Part shown: positions 12,501 to 20,690 of the stretch, piece by piece
Layout: each line of letters starts with the position of its first letter
Position numbering within the stretch: position 1 is the stretch's first letter
Source: Crocodylus rhombifer
Taxonomy: Eukaryota > Chordata > Crocodylia > Crocodylidae
Length of the DNA stretch: 64,000 nucleotides
Assembly (NCBI GenBank): GCA_038503035.1
Contig: JAVSML010019101.1
Location: forward strand, 1-64,000
Direction of reading: 5' to 3'
Translations under genes and position numbers: made by a program
The notes under the pieces: model-generated
Seen by the model: the letters and a program-made list of their open reading frames with translations, nothing else
Databases searched by the model: none
What the model was told of the DNA's origin: nothing

Positions 12501-15500
12501 GCATTGACACTTTGCACATCTCTTGTTTTTGTCCAAGACATGACTTTCTCCACAATGTTGTTCTTCAGGCCAGATATATGTGATACCTGAAGACACTGTA
12601 GACTTTATCAGCTTGGAAAAATATATTAAGAAAGTACTGATCAGATTAATTGTATATGCAACAACAGAGAGTTGCTACACTTCTAAGCCATTCAATATTT
12701 CAGTTTGAAAGAATCTCAAGACCCATCAACTTCTTTGTGAAATCCAAGTGTAGAGATTTGAACAGCCCTTTTTTATGGCCCTTGTCTCTACAAGATGACT
12801 CAAAACCTTGGGTGTCTGAAATCTGGACCTGGATCACAACATTGTGGACAAAGCCCCTCTTTTCTCTCCAGGCTATGAATGGAGAAGTGCACTTGGTCTC
12901 ACTAGACAAATCAGGTTCCTTTCTTTCTTTCTGGTGCCCAGTGTGGTGAACCAGCAGTGGCACCTTCATAGGCTGAGATGTGGTCTATGTGGTACAACCT
13001 CAGTCCAAACATCTTTCTCAGATCATCATTGAACTCATCCACACCACACCTTGGTCCTCAGTATTTGGGGTCACTGGCATAACGTTTATTTTGTCAGTTG
13101 TGTATTTTGCTGCATATTGTGCCACCTTTAAAAGGATCTCTTGAACGCAGGTTGAGAATCACTGCTCTAATCCATCATCATGTCTCCACGGCCTTTGGTC
13201 TTTCCCTTAGACTCACCCAGTCACTGCTGGGGTCCTTGCAGTGCAGGCCCTTTTTAAGGCGTCTTTATACTCCTGGAAGTCTTTTGCTAGCCCCAGCCTT
13301 CCTCTAGGCCAGTACCATCCTATCTGAGCTGTTTTCAAATCTGGCCATTTCCCGAAGTCCACTCATAGTCACTGCACTCTGGACTCTGCATCCTCTGGCA
13401 GGAGCTCCTCCCCATCCACGGCCAAAGCTCTTCTACCATTCCTAGCTTGGGGCCCTTCCCTTATATCCTTGCCCATATGGAGCCTCCCAGTCTGAACTGT
13501 TGCACTTAAAGGACTCTTTCTCCTTTTACAATGGGGCCCTGCTACAGGGTATGCAAACTCTGCTATCTTCCTGATGAAACTACATCTACTTCTGCATGGC
13601 TTCAATGCCTTTTGGGCAGATTCAATGAGAAAAAGAGCAGATCTCAGGCAACACCGTTTTCTAGAGCAGTGCTCATGAAGCAGGCTGCTGAATGTAGTCT
13701 TAACGCATGGGCATTGTGACTGTCCCTTTGGTGCAATCCCTCAGGATTGTACAATTTGCTGTCGATTACCTTCCTCAATGTGCTAAACACAGAGAATATG
13801 ATAGATACTGAATAACAAATAGACATCAAGCTGTGATAAAGGACACACTTGTTAAAACATACCACAAGTCCCATAGTTAATGAATTAACACGTCTAAGTA
13901 TTTGACAAGCATGACATACCCATCATGACTGATTTGGAAGCCACTTTATTCATTATTTCCTTGGTGGTGCTCGTCACCGGTGTATAAGCAATGAGAGACA
14001 CATCAGAGGTAGAACCATTTAATTGCCCAAGGAAGGCATAAGGTACGTCTCGACGGAAGAAATAATGCGAGTACAATGAAATTATATACACCAGAGAGAG
14101 AAAAAGTAGTGACAGGATCCATTCCTGAATAATAAGAAAAAGTAAATGAGTGAGACCATATTCCTCCTGCTTATATCACCAATAGAAATGGTAATAAATG
14201 TGTCTGAACAATTTTCCCCTCAAAATTGAAATATCTTGTAGGAACACATGAATGTTGTTGACATTTCTGGGGGATTTATTCTCAGTTGTTACATTATATT
14301 TTAATAATTATTTATTGGCACCTCAAATGGATACTTCTTTTTAGACACGCACACTTTTGGTATGGCAAGGTAAGATACATTTAGCTCATTCTCAAAATGT
14401 AAACCATGACACCATCAAAATGAGATTCTTAAAATTCTTTTGAAAATGAAGAAATACAACTGAGAACAATTCTTTGTAGCATCCTCAGGTTATGGTGGAA
14501 TACTTCTAAAGCCTTCTTTGCATTATAGTGACAACACAGGTGTTCATTGTTTCTTTTTACATTGCTAAAAATTCCCCCAAATAAGTAAAAATTGAAATGT
14601 CAGCAAACAATTAATACATGAAATATTCCTCAGCTGTAGAACTTTCGCTTGAAAAGACCTAACAGTTATTGATCTGATCTGATAAAAATTTGCCCCAGAA
14701 GTTTAAAAGGTTCTTGAATAAACAAAATGTTGGTAATAGAAGTTTGTTACCATGCACATTTTCATTTTCTTAAGGAATTCATGGAGAAGCTATAAAACAA
14801 ATACAAAAACAAAAGCAAGGGGTATTTTAAGCTTTGGTTCTCGCCTCAAAATCAGAAAAATTTTGATGAACTGGAGAAAAATCCTCTTCAAGGGATTTAA
14901 GAGCTGGAAAAGTACACGTGTGTTTCAAAATGCACAGACAAGTTTCTTTGGGAAAATTTGATATTTTTTTATTAGACTAACTGAAACAGTTGGAAAAAAT
15001 TTTCTTCCCAACTATTTGAGTTGGTTTAATAAAAGATATCAGATTTACCCAAGGAATCTTGACTGCCTGTGTCTGTAGACCAACATGGCTACAACCAACA
15101 CCCCTTTCAAAATGCACAGAACTTTCACTCAACTTCCATACATTTAATATGTAGCCAAGATATAAATGCCACATCCTTTCCTTTGTCAAGCTGCCTCCAG
15201 GGGAGCAGACTAAAAGAAGGAAAGGTGCACCATATCGGAAAGGTCAGATAGTGACTACCAGTAGTGGATCAAGGATTGCACAAAATAAGGGTGTGGACAC
15301 AGCAGTGAGCTCCCTACATGTGTCAGCAGATAGAAACCAGAGCTCTCAAGAGCAAAAAGGGGTGGCTATCTCATCCCTCCTCCTCCCCTGGCAAGTATTG
15401 AGGTCTGATCAGTAATACTTCATGCTTCTCTTCAGCCTTCCATCTGATTATTTTGAAACCTTGCACTAATCTGTATAAATGAAGCCTCACAACACCATCG

Positions 15501-17263
15501 AGAAACCAGTACTAACCTCATTTTAAGGGCAGAAAAACAGATGCAAAATGGATTAAGCATCTGACTCAATTAAATTTACTAGGTAAATTGCCCGCTTGGG
15601 GACAGAAGCACAGAAGCGGCAACGGCGCGCATGTACAGTGCACAAGCTACTTTGGTACGTGGATACATCTTGCCTGCACTATAAATGCCATCGTGCTCTC
15701 AAGCTACCGTGCTGCATGAAGGCACTGTAAGATCGCAGCACACACAGATTGTCCATAGCTAGTTGGTGCTCATTTTCCATGATAACAGAGATAACTCTAA
15801 CATCCTGTGGGTGTTGCCAGGCTTCATTCCACACCTACCTCCCCAAGTGGACATACTTAATTAACACCTATAGTGCTTTTCCATGATATTGCTTAGCGGA
15901 ATATCGCATTTTGATTGTAAATTTGCATCCTAACTTGGTCAGCTCTGACATCCCTGGGGGGAGAACCTTAGAGTGAGGGACAGAAACTACAGTCTTGAAG
16001 TCCCAGCCCTGAACGCTGGAAAAGAGCCAGCAAGACGAGTGAAAGTTCTGTCCACATCCTATTGCTAACCTCCTGGAATCCATCCCGTTCTCTTGACCTC
16101 AACAGAGTTTCACTTCATCACCTATTACAAACAAAAGAGATTGAATTTTCCCATGTACTGTCACATCAGACAAACATTTGCCTGGGGTGACTTGGACAGA
16201 AGGGATTCTTTCTACAGCAAAGGGTTTTATTAATGAATGGATTTGATGGCAAGCACTACAAAATAAGAGGTGTGAAATAAAAAGAAAAAGAACTGTCTCA
16301 TTTCACAGAGTGTCTCCCTCCATACAATTTTCCTACAACTCTATGCAATACAAGGGTTGTTTTGCAAGAGGACTTACTATAATCACTAGCTAACAGGGCT
16401 GTGCAAAGCGTCAGGTGCTGATTCGATTTGGAGGAGATTCGGCCCAATTTGGTGGCTGAATCTCCAAATCTAAATCGAATCAGAGGACCAATTAAAAGGT
16501 CCGAATTGATTCAGAAAAGATTTGGAGAGCTTCGGTGATTCGGGCAGTCCCTGCCTGCTGCAGCGGGGAGCTGGACCCAGACTCTGAGCTGTTAAGTAGG
16601 CAGGGGAGGGGAGACTGGAAGAGTGGGGAGAGGACCATGGAGGGACCCCTGCCAGCCCCATCCCCTGCCTGCTCCCCCACCCCCCCGACCCTTGCCCGCT
16701 CCCCCAGCCCCCCCACCATGGCTGCCCTGCCTGCCCCAGCTCTGGCCCGTTAAGAAACCACCCCCCTTGCACTCACCAGCTTTTGAATCTGAGCCATAGC
16801 AACAAAAATACAAACAGTAATCCTTCCCCGTTCAGTCTATATATCTATATCTATACACATACACGACTGAATATTTATATATTTCCTTAGTCATAGAGCC
16901 AAATCTTTTGTAAAAAGTCCACAAAACTAAACATTGTTAATTTCTAGGCCCTAACCATGAAAAACTGATTCTATAGTGAAAAGTGGTTCTTTCAACAATT
17001 TATGCTTCGGAGCTTATGCTACTGCTGCGTTGCCAAAATGAGAGAAAGAATGAGCCTCAGTAAAAGTAAAAAAGGGCTTACAACGACCTACTTTGCCAAC
17101 AGACACCCTTCAAAACATGTCAATTTTTTTTTCTGTTCCTGGAAGACCTTTTGGTACTCACCTGAAAGCTCTGCCTTTTCCTCCTCCATTTGCTAAGGAC
17201 ATTTTTCCATAACAATATTTTAGTTTGCTGAAACACGCGAATGTTTCTGTGAAGTGTCCTCAT
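392..17263 (-). CDS. ABCA6/8/9/10-clade ABC transporter, N-terminal half (3' part outside window)
   Basis: Full-size ABCA transporter read on the minus strand. Members of this family move or regulate lipids across membranes using two ATPase domains. Thirteen exons (17162-17263, 13920-14124, 12235-12390, 11584-11684, 9145-9371, 8191-8329, 7207-7392, 5975-6122, 3143-3314, 2482-2540, 1758-1868, 1475-1650, 392-511) all have AG/GT borders and join to 634 codons without a stop. Start chosen: ATG at 17261-17263, giving [15 protein letters not shown], like the ABCA6/8/9/10 N terminus. A large extracellular loop with NGST, NFSA and NHSV sequons follows the first membrane segment, then several membrane segments (residues about 200-420). 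NBD1 has Walker [11 protein letters not shown]-loop FCPQFNLQF and signature ISSGQKR. It lies about 17 kb downstream of ABCA5 in the same direction, as in the mammalian cluster. Which of ABCA6/8/9/10 it represents cannot be settled by eye; some features ([14 protein letters not shown]) recall ABCA8/9. Walker B and NBD2 are beyond base 1. Confidence 0.93.
1475..1650 (-). CDS. ABCA6/8/9/10-like exon 12 (NBD1 Q-loop)
   Basis: Residues 536-594: [20 protein letters not shown] includes the Q-loop glutamine; FAGIKGI follows. 176 bp as in ABCA5. Acceptor ATGCTGCAG, donor GTGAGT. Confidence 0.95.
1758..1868 (-). CDS. ABCA6/8/9/10-like exon 11 (NBD1 Walker A)
   Basis: Residues 499-536: [20 protein letters not shown] with Walker [10 protein letters not shown]. 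111 bp, the same length and phase as the ABCA5 Walker A exon at 60834-60944. Donor GTATGA. Confidence 0.96.
2482..2540 (-). CDS. ABCA6/8/9/10-like exon 10 (first strand of NBD1)
   Basis: Residues 479-499: [21 protein letters not shown], the first beta strands of NBD1 before Walker A. Its 59-bp length equals that of the corresponding ABCA5 exon at 61530-61588. Acceptor CCCTTAG, donor GTACAA. Confidence 0.9.
3143..3314 (-). CDS. ABCA6/8/9/10-like exon 9 (TMD1-NBD1 linker)
   Basis: Residues 422-479: [18 protein letters not shown], then a charged linker and the conserved [14 protein letters not shown] entering NBD1. Ends AG in phase 2 with donor GTACAA. Family-typical linker length. Confidence 0.93.
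3462..3844. mobile_element. hAT-like MITE with 8-bp target duplication
   Basis: Terminal inverted repeats TAGGGCTGTGCGA (left) and TAGGTCTGTGCGAG (right, reverse strand). Both sides are flanked by the perfect 8-bp direct repeat TTCAACAG (3454-3461 and 3845-3852). The 383-bp length, 8-bp duplication and terminal sequence fit a non-autonomous hAT. The interior is AT-rich and non-coding. Confidence 0.85.
3951..5447. mobile_element. hAT-type MITE copy 1, split by a CR1
   Basis: Left part 3951-4207 and right part 5428-about 5447 are joined in the sister copy at 45945-46530 (shared GAGCTGGCATTTTCTGAG and GGTTGAGAAC). The end TTGAGAACTACTGGTTTAGA resembles the reverse of the common hAT end AGTGGTTCTCAACC. 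A CR1 occupies 4208-5427 between AGGTT direct repeats. Outer 8-bp duplication is only approximate (6 of 8). Confidence 0.7.
4208..5427 (-). mobile_element. CR1 LINE, 5'-truncated, minus strand
   Basis: Encodes the reverse transcriptase from about YLDFKKAFD through the catalytic FADDTKL to the C terminus ([25 protein letters not shown]). Over roughly 390 codons I see one in-frame nonsense codon (TAG at 4551-4553), so the copy is fairly young. The 3' end shows the CR1-type tail (ATCTATGAA-like repeats, 4208-4235). Flanked by AGGTT direct repeats. It lies in an intron of the ABCA6/8/9/10-like gene, in the same orientation as the gene. Confidence 0.92.
5975..6122 (-). CDS. ABCA6/8/9/10-like exon 8 (last TM of first membrane domain)
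   Basis: Residues 373-422: [19 protein letters not shown], then the membrane helix ending [14 protein letters not shown], the conserved LLAxYFDKxLP end of TMD1. Acceptor TCTTGCAG, donor GTAAGC. Confidence 0.93.
7036..7170 (-). mobile_element. CR1 3' end fragment, old
   Basis: Reverse complement of the CR1 3' consensus pattern: ATAGAGAAGGTAGGCTAGAA, then GGACTTCCAGAGGTCA and a CTAGTCCAACTGC segment. Diverged, no coding part. Confidence 0.6.
7207..7392 (-). CDS. ABCA6/8/9/10-like exon 7 (membrane segments)
   Basis: Residues 311-372: [13 protein letters not shown], a hydrophobic stretch [18 protein letters not shown], then [17 protein letters not shown]. This is the family pattern of a KK-P turn followed by a membrane helix and the SPFxFxxGxxx segment. 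186 bp, phase 0 at both ends. Confidence 0.92.
8191..8329 (-). CDS. ABCA6/8/9/10-like exon 6 (membrane segments)
   Basis: Residues 264-310: completes W, then [20 protein letters not shown] and [15 protein letters not shown], two membrane segments with the family FFLYGxS motif. Acceptor CACTTCTAG, donor GTAAGT. Confidence 0.92.
8803..9035. repeat. Inverted repeat whose arms resemble the neighbouring ABCA exon
   Basis: Left arm 8803-8842 and right arm 8999-9037 are near reverse complements (both read ATGATCTTC next to CCCC). An inner pair (about 8841-8870 and 8928-8958) continues the palindrome. Bases 8980-9035 also align to the end of the exon at 9145-9371 (shared GCTGAGTCT, CCCCAT, ATCTTC, CCTTGAT). 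Translated, the arms give [15 protein letters not shown] and [15 protein letters not shown], against [10 protein letters not shown] in the true exon. Confidence 0.6.
9145..9371 (-). CDS. ABCA6/8/9/10-like exon 5 (TM2 and cytosolic KMMGL motif)
   Basis: Residues 189-264. Sequon NHSV, a hydrophobic segment [18 protein letters not shown], then [20 protein letters not shown], the highly conserved ABCA coupling segment before TM3. Ends TTC TG with donor GTGAGT. A decayed inverted duplicate of the 3' end of this exon lies 110-340 bp away at 8803-9035. Confidence 0.93.
9719..10567. repeat. GC-rich repeat-like block, class unknown
   Basis: About 850 bp of GC-rich, ORF-bearing but non-conserved DNA, unlike the AT-rich intron around it. 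It is bracketed by the 6-bp direct repeat CCCTCG (9713-9718 and 10568-10573). A solo LTR or other inserted element is possible, but the ends are not TG..CA. Translations on both strands show no recognisable domain. Confidence 0.3.
11584..11684 (-). CDS. ABCA6/8/9/10-like exon 4 (extracellular loop 1)
   Basis: Residues 155-188: [17 protein letters not shown] then [16 protein letters not shown], matching the family's YWxxGFxALQxxIxxAIIE block. Paired cysteines and an NFS sequon are visible. Acceptor GGATGCAG, donor GTAAGT. Confidence 0.92.
12235..12390 (-). CDS. ABCA6/8/9/10-like exon 3 (extracellular loop 1)
   Basis: Residues 103-155, containing the [14 protein letters not shown] segment that is conserved in ABCA5-type first extracellular loops (known family pattern GVVFxDxxSY). 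Acceptor is AACCACAG immediately preceded by a TA dinucleotide run instead of a pyrimidine tract; donor GTAATG. Confidence 0.9.
12399..12450. repeat. (TA)n and (AAAT)n microsatellite at a splice acceptor
   Basis: TA dinucleotide run 12399-12422 followed by AAAT units to 12450. On the gene strand the run ends 8 bases before the exon that starts at 12390. Confidence 0.9.
13140..13175 (-). repeat. hAT-type terminus (fragment)
   Basis: Reverse strand reads AGAGCAGTGATTCTCAACC, the common hAT end motif. The partner end was not identified. 12600-13800 is otherwise intronic DNA without a recognised feature. Confidence 0.4.
13920..14124 (-). CDS. ABCA6/8/9/10-like exon 2 (TM1 and start of extracellular loop)
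   Basis: Residues 35-103. Begins [15 protein letters not shown], the first membrane helix, then the luminal/extracellular part with sequon NGST and the motif [19 protein letters not shown], which matches the clade's TPxxxxxxxIMNK signature. Acceptor TTATTCAG, donor GTATGT. Confidence 0.92.
14958..15105. repeat. Inverted pair of Penelope-type 3' tails
   Basis: The minus-oriented tail (TTATTAGACTAAC, 14966-14985) meets a plus-oriented tail (TTGGTTTAATAAAAGATATC, then GTAGACCAACATGGCTACAA). Same tail as the relic at 18800-20005. Confidence 0.65.
16223..16317 (+). repeat. 95-bp dispersed repeat, copy 1
   Basis: Near-identical to 18335-18428 (shared GGTTTTATTAATGAATGGAT and AAAAAGAAAAAGAACTGT). 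Both copies are in the same orientation, on either side of the first coding exon and the assembly gap. Confidence 0.75.
16394..16760 (+). mobile_element. hAT-like MITE, partial
   Basis: Begins CAGGGCTGTGCAAAGCG, then a GATTCGG/CCGAATC-rich stretch shared in reverse with the right end of the element at 39470-40245 (common TCGAATCAGAGGACC). The interior is GC-rich. Right end and target duplication not found. Confidence 0.55.
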
Positions 17264-17307
17264 TTTCAGACCTGGAGAGTCAAAAGCATGGAACTTCTTA
17301 AACAAAT
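17162..17307 (-). CDS. ABCA6/8/9/10-like, first coding exon (CDS 17162-17263, rest 5' UTR)
   Basis: Residues 1-34, [15 protein letters not shown] to QSFQ. Acceptor CTTCTCAG precedes 17307 and donor GTGAGT follows 17162, so 17264-17307 is probably 5' UTR in the same exon and a non-coding first exon should lie upstream. An upstream out-of-frame ATG meets TGA just before the chosen start, which makes 17263 the first useful initiator. The basic stretch [10 protein letters not shown] just before the first membrane segment is typical of the clade. Confidence 0.88.
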
Positions 17308-17354
17308 CTGAGAAGAGAACAATAATAATCCTTCTGTTTGCACAGCCTTAGCAT

Positions 17355-17520
17355 CCATGCCAACATGCTGTATGCAGGTAAGTATCATTCCCATTTTAAG
17401 AAGGGAAAGAGAATTAAAATCACTTGCCAAAGTTCCTTCATGCAAGAAAGTCTAGCTGAAGGGAAATCAAATTCAGATCTTCCAATTCCTAGCCTCAGGC
17501 CTTTCCCACAGGGCTGCCTC
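17355..17520 (+). repeat. MIR-type SINE remnant
   Basis: The core pattern of MIR is visible: GTAAGTATCATTCCCATTTT, AAGAAGGGAAAGAGAATTAA, then CACTTGCCAAAGTTC. It matches the known MIR order (TATTATTCCCATTTTACAG, GAAACTGAGGC, CTTGCCCAAGGTCA) with heavy decay. Confidence 0.55.
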
Positions 17521-17623
17521 CACAGTGTGGCTTTATAAATTGAATGAAGTTACTCTCCGAATTACCAGCAGTGCTCTCAACGTGCTTGCAAAACTTGTAG
17601 CTCTGCATTAAACCCACCCCCCC

Positions 17624-18023
17624 NNNNNNNNNNNNNNNNNNNNNNNNNNNNNNNNNNNNNNNNNNNNNNNNNNNNNNNNNNNNNNNNNNNNNNNNNNNNN
17701 NNNNNNNNNNNNNNNNNNNNNNNNNNNNNNNNNNNNNNNNNNNNNNNNNNNNNNNNNNNNNNNNNNNNNNNNNNNNNNNNNNNNNNNNNNNNNNNNNNNN
17801 NNNNNNNNNNNNNNNNNNNNNNNNNNNNNNNNNNNNNNNNNNNNNNNNNNNNNNNNNNNNNNNNNNNNNNNNNNNNNNNNNNNNNNNNNNNNNNNNNNNN
17901 NNNNNNNNNNNNNNNNNNNNNNNNNNNNNNNNNNNNNNNNNNNNNNNNNNNNNNNNNNNNNNNNNNNNNNNNNNNNNNNNNNNNNNNNNNNNNNNNNNNN
18001 NNNNNNNNNNNNNNNNNNNNNNN
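17624..18023. other. Assembly gap (400 N)
   Basis: Exactly 400 unknown bases flanked by runs of C on both sides. It lies 317 bp upstream of the first visible exon of the ABCA6/8/9/10-like gene, so promoter or first-exon sequence could be hidden here. Confidence 0.99.
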
Positions 18024-18334
18024 CCCCCCCGTAAAACCAAATCCCACGCTTCAGGGCTTAAACTGACCAGTGGAAGACATCAGGAAGTGTTCTGCCAGAT
18101 GCATAATTTGATTACGGGGGAACTTTTTGTTTTCCTGAGAAGCACCAGATATTGCTGACTGGACAGTTGGAGATAATCTGCACATGATCCTAAATGCATA
18201 ACCATGACCCTCTTCCTCTTTCTGCTTCCAAATATTCAGGTTCAAAAGCAGAACTGCAACTTGGTGATATTTTAACATATTCCACAATTGCTAAAAAGTG
18301 CTCCAGTCTTTTTAATTCATTTGTTGTTGTTGTT

Positions 18335-18428
18335 GGTTTTATTAATGAATGGATTTGATGACAGATGCTACAAATTAAGAGGTATGAATAAAAAGAAAAA
18401 GAACTGTATCATTTCACAGAGTGTCTCC
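18335..18428 (+). repeat. 95-bp dispersed repeat, copy 2
   Basis: Same-orientation partner of 16223-16317, roughly 10 percent diverged, with a short TTG microsatellite just before it. Confidence 0.75.
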
Positions 18429-18799
18429 ATGGTCCATTACCCTGGACTAGCCACATAAAAGTGTGACCAAAATCAAAGCTGTTCTTCCTAGTTTTTATTA
18501 TTGTTACTACAGTTGTATTCCTTTCTACTTGTCAGGCCACAGGACACAGCAGTCTAAACCAAAGAACAGGTTATTCCGGTCACCTTACTATGGAGGACGT
18601 AGTTTTTAATCAATGTGAGAGTTGTTGAGTCAACTAAGTAACATGGTTCTAAAACGTAATCGTGCATTTCGAGCCTTCACTCTCTATCCTGATAGTCTGA
18701 AAAATTAATCTTAGCAGTACATTCTGGATAGAAACTTTGCCTCTTATGACACTCTGTATAAATACATATTAAGCTTACAGCTGAATTTAATGTATTTTC

Positions 18800-20005
18800 C
18801 AGCCAAGCTCTCTGATACCACTGAATTTGCACGGAGGAGAATACCCATGTTCGCAACCTCACAAATCTCAGAAGGGCCTTCACCCAACAAGAACACTCCT
18901 CCAGAGAGATAGCTCATGCTTTTGAAAGAGCCACCCAGGAACCACAAGGAGATTTGCTGTAGTACGTCAAGAAAATCCCCACAAATCACACACCACTGAT
19001 TATGACACGTAAAAGCCTCAAACAATTGTAACCCATACTAGAAGAAGACCCAATCTCTTAAAGAGATCTTTCCAAAATCACCCATCCTAGCCTTTAAACA
19101 AGCACCAAACCTCGCCAACCTCATCACCAGCAACAACCTCCCTACGACCCAAACCACACCTAATAGATCCAGACCATGCCAGGACAAGAAATACAAAACC
19201 TGCCAACACATCTCCACCACCCCCACAATTACTACACCCCACAACAGAACCATCACTATTCCTGGATCTTACACCTGCACCTCCAGAAATGTTATATAGT
19301 GCATCCAGTGCACCAAATGCCCTAATTGAATATATGGAGAACAAACCAAACAACAACTGCGCACCAGAATGAGCGCACGTTGGAAGTCTATCAAAGACAC
19401 GAATACCCAACTACCTGCAGATGCACACTTCTCACAAGACAATCACCTCCACTCCGATCTCTCAGTTCTAATCCTTAAAGGGAACTTACAAAACACCTTT
19501 TGTAGATGAGCCTATGAACTTCACGTCATAAATCTACTGGATATAAAAAAATCATGGACTCAATATAGACATTGGATTTATGACACATTACAACCTGCTT
19601 GATGTCTGATTTACCAGGTACCAGCCTGACCTGACCTCTTACACTTTTCTTTTCCCCCTCTTCCTCCCCACCTTCCTTTTCTACCTTTTGCCTTCCTAAT
19701 TTCCAGCTATTTACTTTTTTAGTCAGCCTTTTTTCTACCTTTGAAAACTACTTCAGTAGTCTCCTTTACTTACCTTTGCGCCTGCCCTTCCCTGCTTTAT
19801 CTTTTGTTTTCCTAATTTCCACCTAATCACATTCTCACTGACATCCTGTCACACTTCTAGCTTCTTACAGTCCTTGGAGTCTCATAACAGCAGAGACTTC
19901 TTATGCCTGAGGAAGGGCGATTACACCCAAAAGCTTGCAAAGAACTTTGTCCCAACTATTCAGTTGGTCTAATAAAAGATATCACATCTACCCAACAAAC
20001 CTTGC
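18800..20005 (+). mobile_element. Penelope-like element relic with GIY-YIG domain
   Basis: Plus-strand translation around 18880-19610 reads ATQEPQGDLL, FPKSPILAFKQAPNLANLI, RPCQDKKYKTCQHI, YTCTSRNVI-stop-CIQCTKC, IYGEQTKQQLRTRM, and LPADAHFSQDNHLHSDLSVL. This is the order typical of the C-terminal GIY-YIG endonuclease of Penelope-like retroelements: Cys-rich block, VIYxIxCxxC, YIGET, LRxRMxxH, HF. At least three in-frame stops make it dead. A long pyrimidine-rich 3' region follows, with the tail GCCTGAGGAAGGG, AAAGCTTGC, GTTGGTCTAATAAAAGATAT at 19899-20005. Family assignment is inference from motifs. Confidence 0.7.
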
Positions 20006-20589
20006 TATTGAGCTTACAAAGCTCACACAAGATCTATGCTTTCATATTTTGCAGTGAAAACAAAAGAAAAAGATAGCAAGCAACTTCATCAAGGATATGC
20101 TGTGAAGATCTGATCCCACACACACTGAAGTCAACAGAAAACTCCCGGATAAACAACAAGCTGGGAATTAGATTTTGCAGGCTGAAAAGTGGCAGGAGTG
20201 AAAGGGAAGCCAGAGTACAGTTTGAACCCTGGAACAGATCAAGCAGGGAGATAGGAGAATCTTCCCAAGATTTTAAGAGCAGGTTAAACTTCTGTCAGGA
20301 TGTGTAGCTGATCCTGTTTTGGGGAAGGGGAATGACCTATAGATGGCCTCACATTTCTATGACATAGCATGTGCGATAGCACAGGACCTTTTAAAAGATT
20401 TTTTAATTGGTAAAAAGTTAAAACACTGATTTGGAATTTCCTGGGTTTCTACTACCACATCCAGCTACAGTGTCAGACAGACATTAATGGTGACCTGAAC
20501 TCTGTCCTGATATAGATAAAAGTCAAAATTCATTCTAGAAAAGATGACAAAAATGAGTTGAGAGGCAAGGAATCTTTTCTGGAGTGATC

Positions 20590-20690
20590 TCTTTATCCCA
20601 CTTGTACAGCTAGTCCAATAAAAGTTAGACAAGCTTTCAGTTGTAATGCATTCTTCATCAGGTCTCTTCATCAGAGATGAAGTCCTGACT
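20590..20690 (-). repeat. Penelope-tail-like fragment
   Basis: Reverse strand reads CCTGATGAAGAATGCATTAC, then GAAAGCTTGTC and a TTATTGGACTAG segment; the same building blocks as the 3' tail at 19899-20005, in a different arrangement. Confidence 0.4.

Noticed and set aside
17495..18047. Open frames across the gap
   Set aside because: They are made of unknown bases and carry no information.
19038..19410. Minus-strand open frames rich in Gly and Val
   Set aside because: Shadows of the plus-strand Penelope-like relic, which gives the recognisable motifs.
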